Of a DNA stretch of 40,291 nucleotides, positions 26,671-35,403 are shown piece after piece. This DNA is from Spirochaetia bacterium. Lineage in GTDB: Bacteria; Spirochaetota; Spirochaetia; CAKZLE01. A model generated the notes under the pieces. It was given only the letters and a program-made list of their open reading frames with translations, made no database searches and was not told the origin of the DNA. The DNA lies in the NCBI GenBank assembly GCA_021736385.1, contig JAIPFY010000026.1, positions 1 through 40,291 on the forward strand, read 5' to 3'. Both the position numbers and the translations under genes were made by a program. How positions within the stretch are numbered: the first letter of the stretch is position 1; each line of letters starts with the position of its first letter.

Positions 26671-27879
26671 CTACAGCGGTATGATCTCCTGCTCGACTCC
26701 GAGCTTAGTGGCTGACAGCACACAGGAGAGCTCTTCAAAGCGGGGATCGGTCACCCGGGCGAGTTTACTGAGCTCTGAGGGAATGAGTTCATAGCCGTAG
26801 GCACGATAGGCCTCATAGGTCTCCAGATCCATATGCCTGAGATCCACCAGACCCCCAGCGATCTTCTGCACCTGCTGGGCGATGAGCAGGCCTGAGGGAT
26901 CAAGATCACAGAAGCAGGAGAGGTGGACAGAAGATGCGGCAAGAAGCCTGATGAGCTGAGCATCTGCCTGATTGGGGAATCCCCCGAGATAGACGAACCC
27001 ATGAAAGCCTGAGAGCAGACCGTCGGGCTGCAGATGCAGGCGGTGTACGGCAGTGTAGTAGCTCTCTTTGTTCTCAAGCAGCAGGATCCGTTCATCCTCT
27101 CGAGCCGGTCGATAGCACAGGACCTCGGACACGGTGATCAGCGGGAGGGTCACACTGCGGGAGGAGAGGTCCCAGGGTCCCCGTTCTGAGAACTGCAGCG
27201 TACCGGGAAGGGCGCAGGTGGTCTCGGGATAGGACCTCTTCAGATCGAGCAGATCCGAGAGCGAAGCTCCCAGCGTGCGGCCGACCAGCCGGTCGGTGCG
27301 CCCCAGAATATGCTCTATGCGTTTTGAGTCATGAAAGAGCAGGATGCTCAGCTCACGGATCGTATGGGAACGGGTCCGATCCGGGTCAGCCGCCTCGATG
27401 AGGATGAACAGATCATCAAGCAGCAGCTTGAGCAGCTGGAGCTCTCCTGCGCCCTGTACCTTGAAGAGTTCGGTGGTGATGGCCTGATCAGCATCGAGCT
27501 GATCGATCAGTGCAGCTCTCAGACGTACAGACAGAGGTTCATGGACTTCGATCTGCTGCAGATGATCAAGGATCTGCTGTGAGGCCCCTCTGGGGTGGAG
27601 CACTCCGGTGAACCCATAGAGTGCCTCTGCAGAATCGAGATAGATCGCCTCGATCTCCTCACCGGTACGATAGCGTCTCCATCTCGCCTCGATGATCCCC
27701 CTGCTCTCCAATTCCAGCAGCGCATCGAGAAACGCATTCTTGGCCTCAAAATCTTCAAGAGTCTCAGGGAACCTGCGGTACCAGTTCCCTACCCTCAGCC
27801 TCCTGCCCCCGCTGAATGCAGCAGATGAAGGATACTTCTGCATCAGGATCGTGCAGATCTCATCAAGATATTCTCTCAC
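26671..27879 (-). CDS. jetD: Wadjet protein JetD (Toprim-domain nuclease)
   Basis: A 402-residue protein with a winged-helix-like N-terminal half (about 1-200) and a C-terminal Toprim fold. Key metal-binding residues are visible: E269 in LLLENKESYY and the D325-x-D327 pair in CFCDLDPSGLL; GGFPNQADAQLI lies between. This matches JetD (DUF3322/DUF2220), the topoisomerase-VI-like nuclease that cuts small circular DNA after loop extrusion by JetABC. It is the last gene of the operon, seven bases after jetC. GTG at 27879 is the start, with GAGG five bases upstream. All expected acidic residues are intact, so it should be active. Confidence 0.93.
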   Translation of the reverse strand: MREYLDEICTILMQKYPSSAAFSGGRRLRVGNWYRRFPETLEDFEAKNAFLDALLELESRGIIEARWRRYRTGEEIEAIYLDSAEALYGFTGVLHPRGASQQILDHLQQIEVHEPLSVRLRAALIDQLDADQAITTELFKVQGAGELQLLKLLLDDLFILIEAADPDRTRSHTIRELSILLFHDSKRIEHILGRTDRLVGRTLGASLSDLLDLKRSYPETTCALPGTLQFSERGPWDLSSRSVTLPLITVSEVLCYRPAREDERILLLENKESYYTAVHRLHLQPDGLLSGFHGFVYLGGFPNQADAQLIRLLAASSVHLSCFCDLDPSGLLIAQQVQKIAGGLVDLRHMDLETYEAYRAYGYELIPSELSKLARVTDPRFEELSCVLSATKLGVEQEIIPL

Positions 27880-27886
27880 ATCATCC

Positions 27887-30800
27887 TCACTGCGCTGCCG
27901 GCTCCTGCAGGATCCGGTAATCCCGGATGCAGGCCCGGTAATCTTTTCTCAGGATCAGGTTGATTCGGTCCACATGCGGGGCGATCGTCTCGATCTTCTC
28001 TGTGGGTACCGCAGTAAGCACCTGGATGCCCATGTTCTTGAAGAAGTTGAGCATGTTCCCGATCCTGTCATCATCCATCTTGTTGAAGGCCTCATCGAAC
28101 AGGACCAGTCGCACCGCCTGATCATCATCCTTGAAGAAGCGGTAGAACGACGCGGCTATCGCCACATAGTAGGGGGTCTGGGTCTCACCCCCCGACTTCT
28201 CCCTCAGACTCTTGCTCAGTGACGACTCAAGGATCTTCCCGGTCTTCTTCACGATCGTCGCGGTGTGCCGTATGCGGATGTCATAGGTATAGTAGGTACG
28301 GTAGTCACAGATCTCCCGGACCTCTTCGGAGTCCAGTTCGTGTTCGAGGATGCTGTCGAACAGCGTCTCGATGCTCTTTCGCTGTCCGTCATCGACCATC
28401 TGATCGAACAGGGTACCCTCATACTCCCTGATCTGTGCAGCATCGGAGATCACCGAGAGCAGCTGGCGCTTCTCCTGTTTCTGCTCGAGGGTGAACCGGT
28501 ACTGATCCTGACCGAAGGTCATCTCCTTCAGGATACTGTTGAGTTCTGAGAAGCTCTCTTTCGCATCGATGAGATACTCATTGAGCCGTGAGACGAAGTG
28601 TTCCTTGAACTGCCTCTCTGCCTCTTCCCTCGCGCCGGTGATCTTCTCACGGTACTGGGGGAGCTCGGTACGGATGTATCGCTGCAGGGTCTGGTTGAAC
28701 TGTATGGACTGATCCCCATCGACGGGCATATAGGTGTTGTGTGTCCGGTTATAGGCCTCTTTCCCCGCTCTGAGCACTCTGCGTGCTTCAGTCAGGCGTG
28801 TGGCAGTGCCTTTCTTGGTCGTGCTGATACTCGAGAGCTTCTTCTTGAGCTCTTCGGTCTCAGTCTGTGAAGCGGTATGCTTCTGATAGAACTGCTCGAA
28901 CTCCTTCTCCAGCTCCTCATGAGAGAGCAGGAACTGCTTGTACTCCTCCACTGCTGCTTCCAGCTGCAGCTGCAGCTCCTCGTATGAGATCTCCAGACCT
29001 TTGAGACGCTGATCCAGCCGCCCTGTCTGCATCAGCTGTGCATCGAGTTCATGCTGCAGGGTATCGAGCTGCTGCTTGATCTGCTGCAGCACCAGCTTGA
29101 GCTCATCGAACTCACTGGTATCGATCTGCGCGATCTGCCGCTGTACCTCAGAGAGCTCGGCGGTATGCCTGCTCTCGGACTCGAAACAGCCCTCCAGATT
29201 CAGCAGACGATGGACAGCATCCTTTGCCCGCTCATGCATGGTGACATGGAGGGATAGTTCCTCGAGTTCCTGCTGAGCCTTCTGGATCTCTCCTTCGAGT
29301 TCTTTCAGCCGTGCCCTGATACGCTCCAGCCGCTGCTTCTTCGCAGATGCCCCGATGAACCACCTGCTGTAGATAGACTCCTTGATCCGGGATGCGGTCT
29401 TACCGGAATACTTCATGCACTCGATCGTGACCGCTTTCTCATGATCCTTCAGGTGAGCGAGGGAGGACATCATCACATCCCCGAGCAGATAGGAACAGTA
29501 CCGCCTGGCCAGAGGAGAATGGGCTTCCACGAGCTCTGCGAGCGACCCCGGTCTGATCTCTGATCGGGTCATCCGTGAGAGGTGCGGGATACCTACCCCG
29601 GCGATCGATCTGGGCAGCCGGTCGTAGATCTCGACAGCCTTCTGAAAGGAGTGCTCTTCGACCAGGATGTTGAACCTCTGGGTGTTGAGCCAGCCTTCGA
29701 CGGCGTTCTGCCACTCAGGCCGCATGACTTCCAGCATGTCCGCAAGTACGAAGGCTTCTATGCCCTCTTCTTTGAGTGCCTTCTGCAGCATCTGGGTGTT
29801 CTCCGGATACCGAAGGATCCCCCGTGAGACCTCATACTCCTCCTGATGGAGTTCCCTGGCTTCTTCGATGAGCGTAGCGCACAGCTGTTCCTGCCGGTCA
29901 TGATCCTTGAGATACTGTTTGTACTCCTGTGAGATCCTGCTGATCTCCGCCTCAAGATCCTCTCCCAGAGGTCGGTCAAGCAGCGCTTCGATCTGTCCCC
30001 TGGTGGTCTGGAAGGTATCTATCTGCCTGCGGTCCTCAAGAAGTCTCTGTTCCAGCTCATCTTTGTCCCGGGTGAACTGCAGATACATGCGGTGGGTATC
30101 GTTACTGCTCAATGCGGCATGTGCCTCATCATAACGATGCTGCAGGTTCCCCTTGAGCTGCTGGTTATCGGCCATCTGCTGCTGAAGCAGCTGCAGAGCA
30201 TGCTCGGTCTTCGCATGCTCCTCCCGGTTGCTCCTCTGGCGGTTACGCCCGATCTCGACCGGGAGCCGCTTCTCCAGATACTCCTGTTTGAGCACCTGTG
30301 CATAGAGCTGTTCGGTGTGCAGCTGCTGCTGTGCGATCTGCTCGAGCTGAGCGATCTTCTCTTCCATCAGCAGAGCTTCCCGTTCGGCCTCTTTATAGTT
30401 GAGCAGGTTCTCCTTCATGGCACTGATGTCGACCTGTCGTTCTTCGAGGATGTAGTCACAGACGAACCGGTCTACCGAGTGCAGCGGTCTGAACGAGACG
30501 GATCTGATCAGTGCCTCGAAGTAGGGATTGAAGGCTGCGTTCTTCCTGTGCACATGCAGCAGCTGGGTCAGTCTGCTGTTGTATTCGGTCTTGGTCTTGC
30601 AGACGGTCCCCCCGAGCTGTTTGATCTGGGCCTTGAACGTCCTGGGGATCAGCATCCGGCTGCCTTCAGCGATCGAGACATCTTCCAGCCTGCCGTGTCC
30701 GAGCAGCCAGAAGTGCTCCTTCAGCTCCGATGCTGCCGAGGCCTCCACCTGCACCCCGGCGATGAAGGTCTTCTCAGTGTCCTGGAACTCCAGCATGATA

Positions 30801-31075
30801 TGGGTGATCGTGTCATTCCGGTAGTATTCGAGTCCGGCAGCACCGATCTTGCACCGGCAGTACCCTTCGAGCGTCCGTTCGGTACGGACCTCAGCTGCAG
30901 CGGCATTGAATCGGATCTTCCGGATATCGGCAATGAGTGCATACTGGATCGCATCGATGATCGTGGACTTCCCGCTGCCGTTATCGCCGGCGATCAGGGT
31001 GGTCATATCGAGGTCGATCAGTACATCATCGAAGTAGTGCCAGTTCACCAGTCGTACTCTATGCAGTCTCAGCAT
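27887..31075 (-). CDS. jetC: Wadjet protein JetC (SMC/MukB-like ATPase)
   Basis: A 1062-residue SMC-like ATPase. Walker A is GDNGSGKST at residues 30-38 (Lys36). Long coiled coils rich in Glu, Gln, Lys and Leu fill about 220-800, with a likely hinge near 430-560. The C-terminal head has the signature KSGGETQTPYYVAIA and Walker B LVLFDEAF with D994 and E995. With JetA and JetB it forms the DNA-loop-extruding motor of Wadjet, which measures plasmid size and presents small circles to JetD. ATG at 31075 is chosen, since AAGGAG lies eight bases before it; a GTG eight codons upstream has no such site. It begins 44 bases after jetB. Confidence 0.95.
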   Translation of the reverse strand: MLRLHRVRLVNWHYFDDVLIDLDMTTLIAGDNGSGKSTIIDAIQYALIADIRKIRFNAAAAEVRTERTLEGYCRCKIGAAGLEYYRNDTITHIMLEFQDTEKTFIAGVQVEASAASELKEHFWLLGHGRLEDVSIAEGSRMLIPRTFKAQIKQLGGTVCKTKTEYNSRLTQLLHVHRKNAAFNPYFEALIRSVSFRPLHSVDRFVCDYILEERQVDISAMKENLLNYKEAEREALLMEEKIAQLEQIAQQQLHTEQLYAQVLKQEYLEKRLPVEIGRNRQRSNREEHAKTEHALQLLQQQMADNQQLKGNLQHRYDEAHAALSSNDTHRMYLQFTRDKDELEQRLLEDRRQIDTFQTTRGQIEALLDRPLGEDLEAEISRISQEYKQYLKDHDRQEQLCATLIEEARELHQEEYEVSRGILRYPENTQMLQKALKEEGIEAFVLADMLEVMRPEWQNAVEGWLNTQRFNILVEEHSFQKAVEIYDRLPRSIAGVGIPHLSRMTRSEIRPGSLAELVEAHSPLARRYCSYLLGDVMMSSLAHLKDHEKAVTIECMKYSGKTASRIKESIYSRWFIGASAKKQRLERIRARLKELEGEIQKAQQELEELSLHVTMHERAKDAVHRLLNLEGCFESESRHTAELSEVQRQIAQIDTSEFDELKLVLQQIKQQLDTLQHELDAQLMQTGRLDQRLKGLEISYEELQLQLEAAVEEYKQFLLSHEELEKEFEQFYQKHTASQTETEELKKKLSSISTTKKGTATRLTEARRVLRAGKEAYNRTHNTYMPVDGDQSIQFNQTLQRYIRTELPQYREKITGAREEAERQFKEHFVSRLNEYLIDAKESFSELNSILKEMTFGQDQYRFTLEQKQEKRQLLSVISDAAQIREYEGTLFDQMVDDGQRKSIETLFDSILEHELDSEEVREICDYRTYYTYDIRIRHTATIVKKTGKILESSLSKSLREKSGGETQTPYYVAIAASFYRFFKDDDQAVRLVLFDEAFNKMDDDRIGNMLNFFKNMGIQVLTAVPTEKIETIAPHVDRINLILRKDYRACIRDYRILQEPAAQ

Positions 31076-31119
31076 CGGTGTGTCTCCTTGGGTCCTCACA
31101 GTCCCTGCATCGTGATCTG

Positions 31120-31803
31120 TTACCGGTCATAATCGCCATCTTCCTCATCGAACCTGATATCTTCCGCATCATCGTCTATGCGCTCGTCGGGTTCGTCGGT
31201 CACCGATCGAGAAGCCCCCGATTCAGGCTGCTTCCCGGAAAGCCGTTCGATACGGTCATAGACATCATCTATGACCTGGCTGTCCACCACGAAGGCAAGA
31301 GAGGGATAGAGCACGATCAGAGTCTCAGGATCCAGCTCATCACCCCGGACCAGGATCAGCTTCAGTGCTTTGAGGGTATGCAGGACCTCCCTCATGCGGG
31401 TCTTACCCAGCATCCGGTCTGTCAGGATCTTGTACTTCTCATGGAACTCACACTGCCTGACCGTATGCTCCTTCTGCAGAGAGATCACATGCTGCTTCTC
31501 TTCATAGAGCAGCCGAAAGATCAGCAGGGACAGGGTCTCCTCCAGATTGAGCGAAGTGCTCACCGCTGAGGGTCCTCCACAGGCGATGATCCCGAGATGT
31601 TCATCTTTTCTCAGGTGCAGTTCCGCATACGAAAGGTAGGCTTCGACGATCCGGTAGTTACTCATGACGAACCGGTAGAGTTCCTTGTCCTTGTCGATCT
31701 GTTTGATGATGAATGTCGATGAGAGCAGCACCTGGATCGCACGGGCGAAGGTGCTCTGCTGCTGATCGGTCATCAGGTGCAGGGCTTCGAGTCTATGCTC
31801 CAT
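31120..31803 (-). CDS. jetB: Wadjet protein JetB (MukE-like, DUF4194)
   Basis: A 227-residue protein placed between jetA and jetC, as in all Wadjet operons. The body (about 10-190) has the winged-helix character of MukE/DUF4194 proteins (for example LSLLIFRLLYEEKQ and MREVLHTLKALKLI). The last 35 residues are a strongly acidic tail (DEPDERIDDDAEDIRFDEED), probably disordered. JetB bridges the kleisin JetA and the ATPase heads. ATG at 31803 overlaps the jetA frame by eleven bases, implying coupling; AAGGGA is nine bases upstream. Identification rests on operon position, length and overall character, supported by the sure JetC and JetD neighbours. Confidence 0.88.
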   Translation of the reverse strand: MEHRLEALHLMTDQQQSTFARAIQVLLSSTFIIKQIDKDKELYRFVMSNYRIVEAYLSYAELHLRKDEHLGIIACGGPSAVSTSLNLEETLSLLIFRLLYEEKQHVISLQKEHTVRQCEFHEKYKILTDRMLGKTRMREVLHTLKALKLILVRGDELDPETLIVLYPSLAFVVDSQVIDDVYDRIERLSGKQPESGASRSVTDEPDERIDDDAEDIRFDEEDGDYDR

Positions 31804-33256
31804 GATCTATCTTCCCTTTTGGTATGAATCGGTGTTCGAGGAACTCGTAGCGTCCCCAGCGTACCGGTCTGTCTCCCCATACCACCGTATACGGGAACCG
31901 GTGCTCACGTCCCTCTGCATAGGCTGCCGCATAGATCACGCGAACAAGATCCTCCATACTCCCGATGAGTTCGGTCGCTTCTGTGGGGGAACCGTCTGCA
32001 TGACAATGCTCAGACAGGAAGGCGCAGATCTTCTCATGGTTGAGCTGATGAGCTATCCTCATACGCATCTCCAGCTCGATCTGTTCCATGTCATCTTCAG
32101 GGACCGAAGGCTTCTCTACGGTCATCTCAGCCTGTCGTGAGACCCTGGGGGTGAAGAGCGAACGGTCCTGGACAAGAGCGGTCCTGCGAATATTGGGACG
32201 CAGCAGCAGATAGGCAGTCTCCTCTTCCTTCATCCCCCTGATGATCTTCTGGACCTTCCCCTTGAGCGATGCATCGGCATAGACCTGTGACTTGATCTTC
32301 TCTGTCGAGATCCTTGAATACTGCCGGTTCTTATCATCGATCTCCTCAAGGATCGGGTCGATGTTCCGCAGTTCATCACGGATCTCACGAAGCATGCTGC
32401 ACAGGGAGGCATGGGCCTCTTCTTTGGTGCAGCCTCTCATGACCGACAGTTTATGGGCCGACTTGAGCAGCCAGATGTCCTGCTGCAGCAGAGCATTGAT
32501 CTGTGAGGTGATCAGGGGTCGGTACTTGGAGAGGTTGTCGGAGGTCTTCAGCCTATTATAGGCCTTATCGACGATCTCATGCATATAGAGATCATAATGG
32601 ATGTGCAGCAGGTCCCTGACCTCGGCATCTTCGCTGAACATGCTCTCGATATGGGTCTTCATGTTCTGCGAGAGGGTCTTCAGGGACTCTATCAGTCTTC
32701 TTGTATGATCAAGCCCGATGAGCACCGCGTGAGCTCCCTGTTCCTCCACCGCATCCGAGCAGATCGCTGAGTAGATACCGATCACATGGCTCTCATACTC
32801 CATGCTCGAACCTTTCACCGTCTCAGCGATCGCCGTATAGAACAGGCGTGACCACATGGTGATGTTGATCACCTCAGTGTAGTCTGCAAGGATCTCCTCG
32901 CTCATCCACCCGCAGGAGATCAGTCTTCTGAGGAACATCGATGCGATGTTCCGTGCGAACGTACCGGCATTCCCGATCTGTGTCCCGGCAGATTCATCGG
33001 AGGGGACATAGGACAGACCGCTCACAGCCGACTCCTCAGGGTCATCGAAGAGTTCTGAGGGGTGTGAGAGCAGCCCTGATCGTTCCGTGATATATTCGGT
33101 GAAGGAGCCGATCACCAGTTCTCGTTCCACCCCGGTGCTGTAGGTCTCGAAGAGCCGGTAATAACACAGCAGCAGTTCGCTGTAGTGGACCTTGTGCTTT
33201 GAGGCAAGCGGGGAGAAGAATGATTCGGGGACCTCTGAGAACAGTGTCTTTGCCAT
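31793..33256 (-). CDS. jetA: Wadjet protein JetA (kleisin-like)
   Basis: A 487-residue protein at the head of the jetABCD operon. The start TLFSEVPESFFSPLASKHKV resembles the JetA family formerly named DUF5716, rather than the DUF3375 form of type I systems, suggesting a type II-like subtype; an HMM comparison would settle that. The rest is largely helical (for example ILEEIDDKNRQYSRISTEK). It should act as the kleisin that links the two JetC heads. There is no Shine-Dalgarno sequence before ATG at 33256. Instead promoter-like boxes end eight bases upstream, so the message may be leaderless. The stop lies inside jetB. Confidence 0.88.
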   Translation of the reverse strand: MAKTLFSEVPESFFSPLASKHKVHYSELLLCYYRLFETYSTGVERELVIGSFTEYITERSGLLSHPSELFDDPEESAVSGLSYVPSDESAGTQIGNAGTFARNIASMFLRRLISCGWMSEEILADYTEVINITMWSRLFYTAIAETVKGSSMEYESHVIGIYSAICSDAVEEQGAHAVLIGLDHTRRLIESLKTLSQNMKTHIESMFSEDAEVRDLLHIHYDLYMHEIVDKAYNRLKTSDNLSKYRPLITSQINALLQQDIWLLKSAHKLSVMRGCTKEEAHASLCSMLREIRDELRNIDPILEEIDDKNRQYSRISTEKIKSQVYADASLKGKVQKIIRGMKEEETAYLLLRPNIRRTALVQDRSLFTPRVSRQAEMTVEKPSVPEDDMEQIELEMRMRIAHQLNHEKICAFLSEHCHADGSPTEATELIGSMEDLVRVIYAAAYAEGREHRFPYTVVWGDRPVRWGRYEFLEHRFIPKGKIDHGA

Positions 33257-33264
33257 ATCATGTC

Positions 33265-33293
33265 ATACTACCAGAATAGCCTGCAGGAGACAA
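33265..33293 (-). promoter_or_regulatory. possible promoter of jetABCD
   Basis: TTGTCT (33293-33288), a 17-base spacer and TAGTAT (33270-33265), each four of six to consensus. The -10 box ends eight bases before the jetA ATG, so transcription would start at or beside the start codon. Confidence 0.45.
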
Positions 33294-33460
33294 CTGCAAT
33301 GGTGCTCAAAGAGGAGCTGCACGTGCAGGAAACAGGCTCTCATCCTCTGTTCAGGATCTCACCTCGAACGGCGGGCACAGTGACAGCGGTAGTCCGTACA
33401 GAGGGCCTAAGTCACCAGAGGTGCAGCACATGGCCGCTCTTCAGTGCCCGCTGCTCCTGT

Positions 33461-34213
33461 CTACAGGGTGGCAGCATCTTCGGCATACTCCTCTGCGATC
33501 TTCTTCACCTTCATCAGGGTCAGATCCAGATGCCGTTCCATGACTGCCTTCGCCTGTGCCCCGTCGTGCATGATCAGCGCTTCGAGCATCAGATGATGGT
33601 CGGTGCAGCTGGTCTCGATACTGCCGCGGACATAGCCGGTCTTCTCGAAACAGCGCACGAGCAGGTCCCACATGTACTTATACAGAGAGATGATGATCGT
33701 GTTCTCGGTCGCATCGATGATGGACTTGTGCAGCTGTACATCAAGAAGATTATAGGCATCGATATCATGCTGCTCTGCCTTCTGGTCCAGCTGATCCACG
33801 ATCGATGCGAACCGGGATATGAAGCCCTTGGGCGGGTCCTGTGCCACATCGAAGATGGCCTGGGACTCGATCATCCTTCTCGTGAGGGTGAGATCCACCA
33901 GCAGATGCTTCATGGTGGGGAACTTGAACACGAACGATCCCATGAGGGTCTCCAGGAAATATTCCAGGTTACTGTGCTTGACGAAGACACCCTTCCCCTG
34001 CCGGGTCTCGACCATCCCCCGTGATTCCAGGGATCTGACAGCCTCCCTGATCGAACGGGTCCCCACATGCAGTTTCTGTGACAGTTCTGCCTGAGACGGG
34101 AGCATATCACCGGCCTGGAGCTTGTTCTCGATGATGATCTGCTCCAAGGCCTGTGTGACCTCATCTGAGAGTTTCTTTCGTTTGATGGGAGGTATATCTT
34201 TGATCACTGGCAT
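33461..34213 (-). CDS. GntR-family (FadR/FCD) transcriptional repressor
   Basis: A 250-residue regulator. Residues about 15-80 are the winged helix (LPSQAELSQKLHVGTRSIRE is the recognition region), and the rest is an all-helical FCD ligand domain with metal-binding His candidates (LDVQLHKSIID, TDHHLMLEAL, MERHLDL). FadR-type regulators with FCD domains usually sense sugar acids or organic acids. The gene is divergent from the TRAP transporter, and a palindrome lies inside the TRAP promoter, so it probably represses the transporter and, through a second weaker site over its own -35 box, itself. ATG at 34213 is preceded closely by AAAGGG. Confidence 0.94.
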   Translation of the reverse strand: MPVIKDIPPIKRKKLSDEVTQALEQIIIENKLQAGDMLPSQAELSQKLHVGTRSIREAVRSLESRGMVETRQGKGVFVKHSNLEYFLETLMGSFVFKFPTMKHLLVDLTLTRRMIESQAIFDVAQDPPKGFISRFASIVDQLDQKAEQHDIDAYNLLDVQLHKSIIDATENTIIISLYKYMWDLLVRCFEKTGYVRGSIETSCTDHHLMLEALIMHDGAQAKAVMERHLDLTLMKVKKIAEEYAEDAATL

Positions 34214-34242
34214 GCCCTTTCTGTGTATCTTGTATGATAATC

Positions 34243-34270
34243 AGTATAAGCCAATAACCACTTATGTCAA
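34243..34270 (-). promoter_or_regulatory. promoter of the GntR-type gene
   Basis: A perfect TTGACA (34270-34265), a 16-base spacer and TATACT (34248-34243) on the minus strand. The -35 box overlaps the weaker operator copy at 34262-34279. Confidence 0.75.
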
Positions 34271-34279
34271 GAGTTAAAA
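34262..34279. promoter_or_regulatory. degenerate second GntR-type operator
   Basis: TTATGTCAAGAGTTAAAA resembles the palindrome at 34292-34309 (same TTATG-x-C half-site; the other half matches five of seven). The centres are 30 bp apart. It overlaps the regulator's own -35 box, so weak binding would give autoregulation. Confidence 0.5.
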
Positions 34280-34286
34280 TTTATAG

Positions 34287-34315
34287 TTGACTTATGACAC
34301 AAGTCATAATACAAT
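34287..34315 (+). promoter_or_regulatory. promoter of the TRAP/aldolase operon
   Basis: TTGACT (34287-34292) and TACAAT (34310-34315) are separated by 17 bases, each one mismatch from consensus. The predicted start is near 34322, followed by a near-palindrome CACAGTTGATCAAC..CTGTG in the leader. Confidence 0.8.
34292..34309. promoter_or_regulatory. operator palindrome in the TRAP promoter spacer
   Basis: TTATGACACAAGTCATAA has perfect seven-base arms (TTATGAC/GTCATAA) and a four-base centre, and fills the space between the -35 and -10 boxes. Its size and divergent context suit a FadR-type GntR dimer. Confidence 0.78.
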
Positions 34316-34369
34316 GACCACACAGTTGATCAACAGCTGTGTATGGATCACATACCAAAGGAGCATGTA

Positions 34370-35386
34370 ATGAACAGATTCTCAGCTATTCTTCTTGTCT
34401 GCATCCTGGCAACCGCATCGGTGTTTGCCGCAGGACAGCAGGAAGCATCCCAAAAACCCATAGAGATCAATTTCTCGAGTGTCAGCGTACCCGGAGATGC
34501 TCATACAGAGGCTATGACCGTCTTCAAGAATGAACTTGAACGACTCTCTGACGGGACGATGATCGTGAACGTCTACCATTCAGGTCAGCTCTACTCACAG
34601 GAAGGCGAGCAGTCTGCCGTACGTCAGGGCACCGTGGACATGGTCTACACCAGTGCTCCATGGCTTGCAGAGTTCATCCCCTACCTCTCCATGTTCTCCG
34701 CCGTCTACACCTTTCAGGGGTATGACCACATGACCAGTGTACTGAACGGGGAGATCGGACAGAAGATCTTCGATGATGTGGTAGCTTCACAGGGGATCAG
34801 ACCCCTCGCAGCCTACTATCTGGGGACCAGACAGTTGAACCTGGTCGAGAAAGTCGGTCCGGTGCGGACTCCTGAGGACATGGCAGGCGTGAAACTGAGA
34901 ACTCCGGGAAGCCCCTCATGGCTGGCACTCGGTAAAGCTCTGGGCGGTAACCCCACTCCCATGGCCTTCAACGAAGTCTACATGGGCCTCAAGACCGGGG
35001 CTGTCGAAGGACAGGATAACCCCCTTGCCACCGACAAGAACGCGAAGTTCTATGAGGTGACCAAGTACATCGTCCTCACCAACCACGTAGTCGACTCCAC
35101 CTGGCCTACGATCAATGAGAAGAAGTGGCAGTCCTTCACCGATCAGCAGAAAGCATGGGTCATGGAAGCGATCGACACCTCACGAGCATTCTGTGATACC
35201 AGGAACATCGAGACAGAAGAGGGCATCCTTGATTTCTTCAGGGGTGAAGGCATGATCATCATCGAAGATCCGGACATCCCCGCCTTTGCCGAATATGCTC
35301 GGAACTCCTATCTCACTGAGAGCAAGGATATCTCGAAAGACTGGGATATGGATCTGTATGACAAGGTCCAATCTCTGGTACGATAA
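34370..35386 (+). CDS. dctP: TRAP transporter solute-binding protein, DctP type
   Basis: A 338-residue periplasmic binding protein. The signal peptide (about 1-21) ends VFAAGQQE without a lipobox cysteine. GVKLRTPGSPSWL contains Arg177, the usual carboxylate-binding arginine of DctP proteins, and FNEVYMGLKTGAVEGQDNP is the family's conserved core. It captures an organic or sugar acid for the DctQM membrane proteins. ATG at 34370 has AAAGGAG six bases upstream; an in-frame ATG at 34343 would put nine extra residues before the signal peptide and is rejected. The adjacent aldolase-family gene and gluconokinase make a sugar acid the best guess for ligand. Confidence 0.95.
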   Translation: MNRFSAILLVCILATASVFAAGQQEASQKPIEINFSSVSVPGDAHTEAMTVFKNELERLSDGTMIVNVYHSGQLYSQEGEQSAVRQGTVDMVYTSAPWLAEFIPYLSMFSAVYTFQGYDHMTSVLNGEIGQKIFDDVVASQGIRPLAAYYLGTRQLNLVEKVGPVRTPEDMAGVKLRTPGSPSWLALGKALGGNPTPMAFNEVYMGLKTGAVEGQDNPLATDKNAKFYEVTKYIVLTNHVVDSTWPTINEKKWQSFTDQQKAWVMEAIDTSRAFCDTRNIETEEGILDFFRGEGMIIIEDPDIPAFAEYARNSYLTESKDISKDWDMDLYDKVQSLVR

Positions 35387-35403
35387 CCCAGACCTGTTCG
35401 AAC

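Noticed and set aside
30092..31132. A 346-codon open frame opposite jetC
   Set aside because: It is an antisense shadow of the jetC head domain with no family features; the jetC frame carries Walker A and continues for over 1000 codons.
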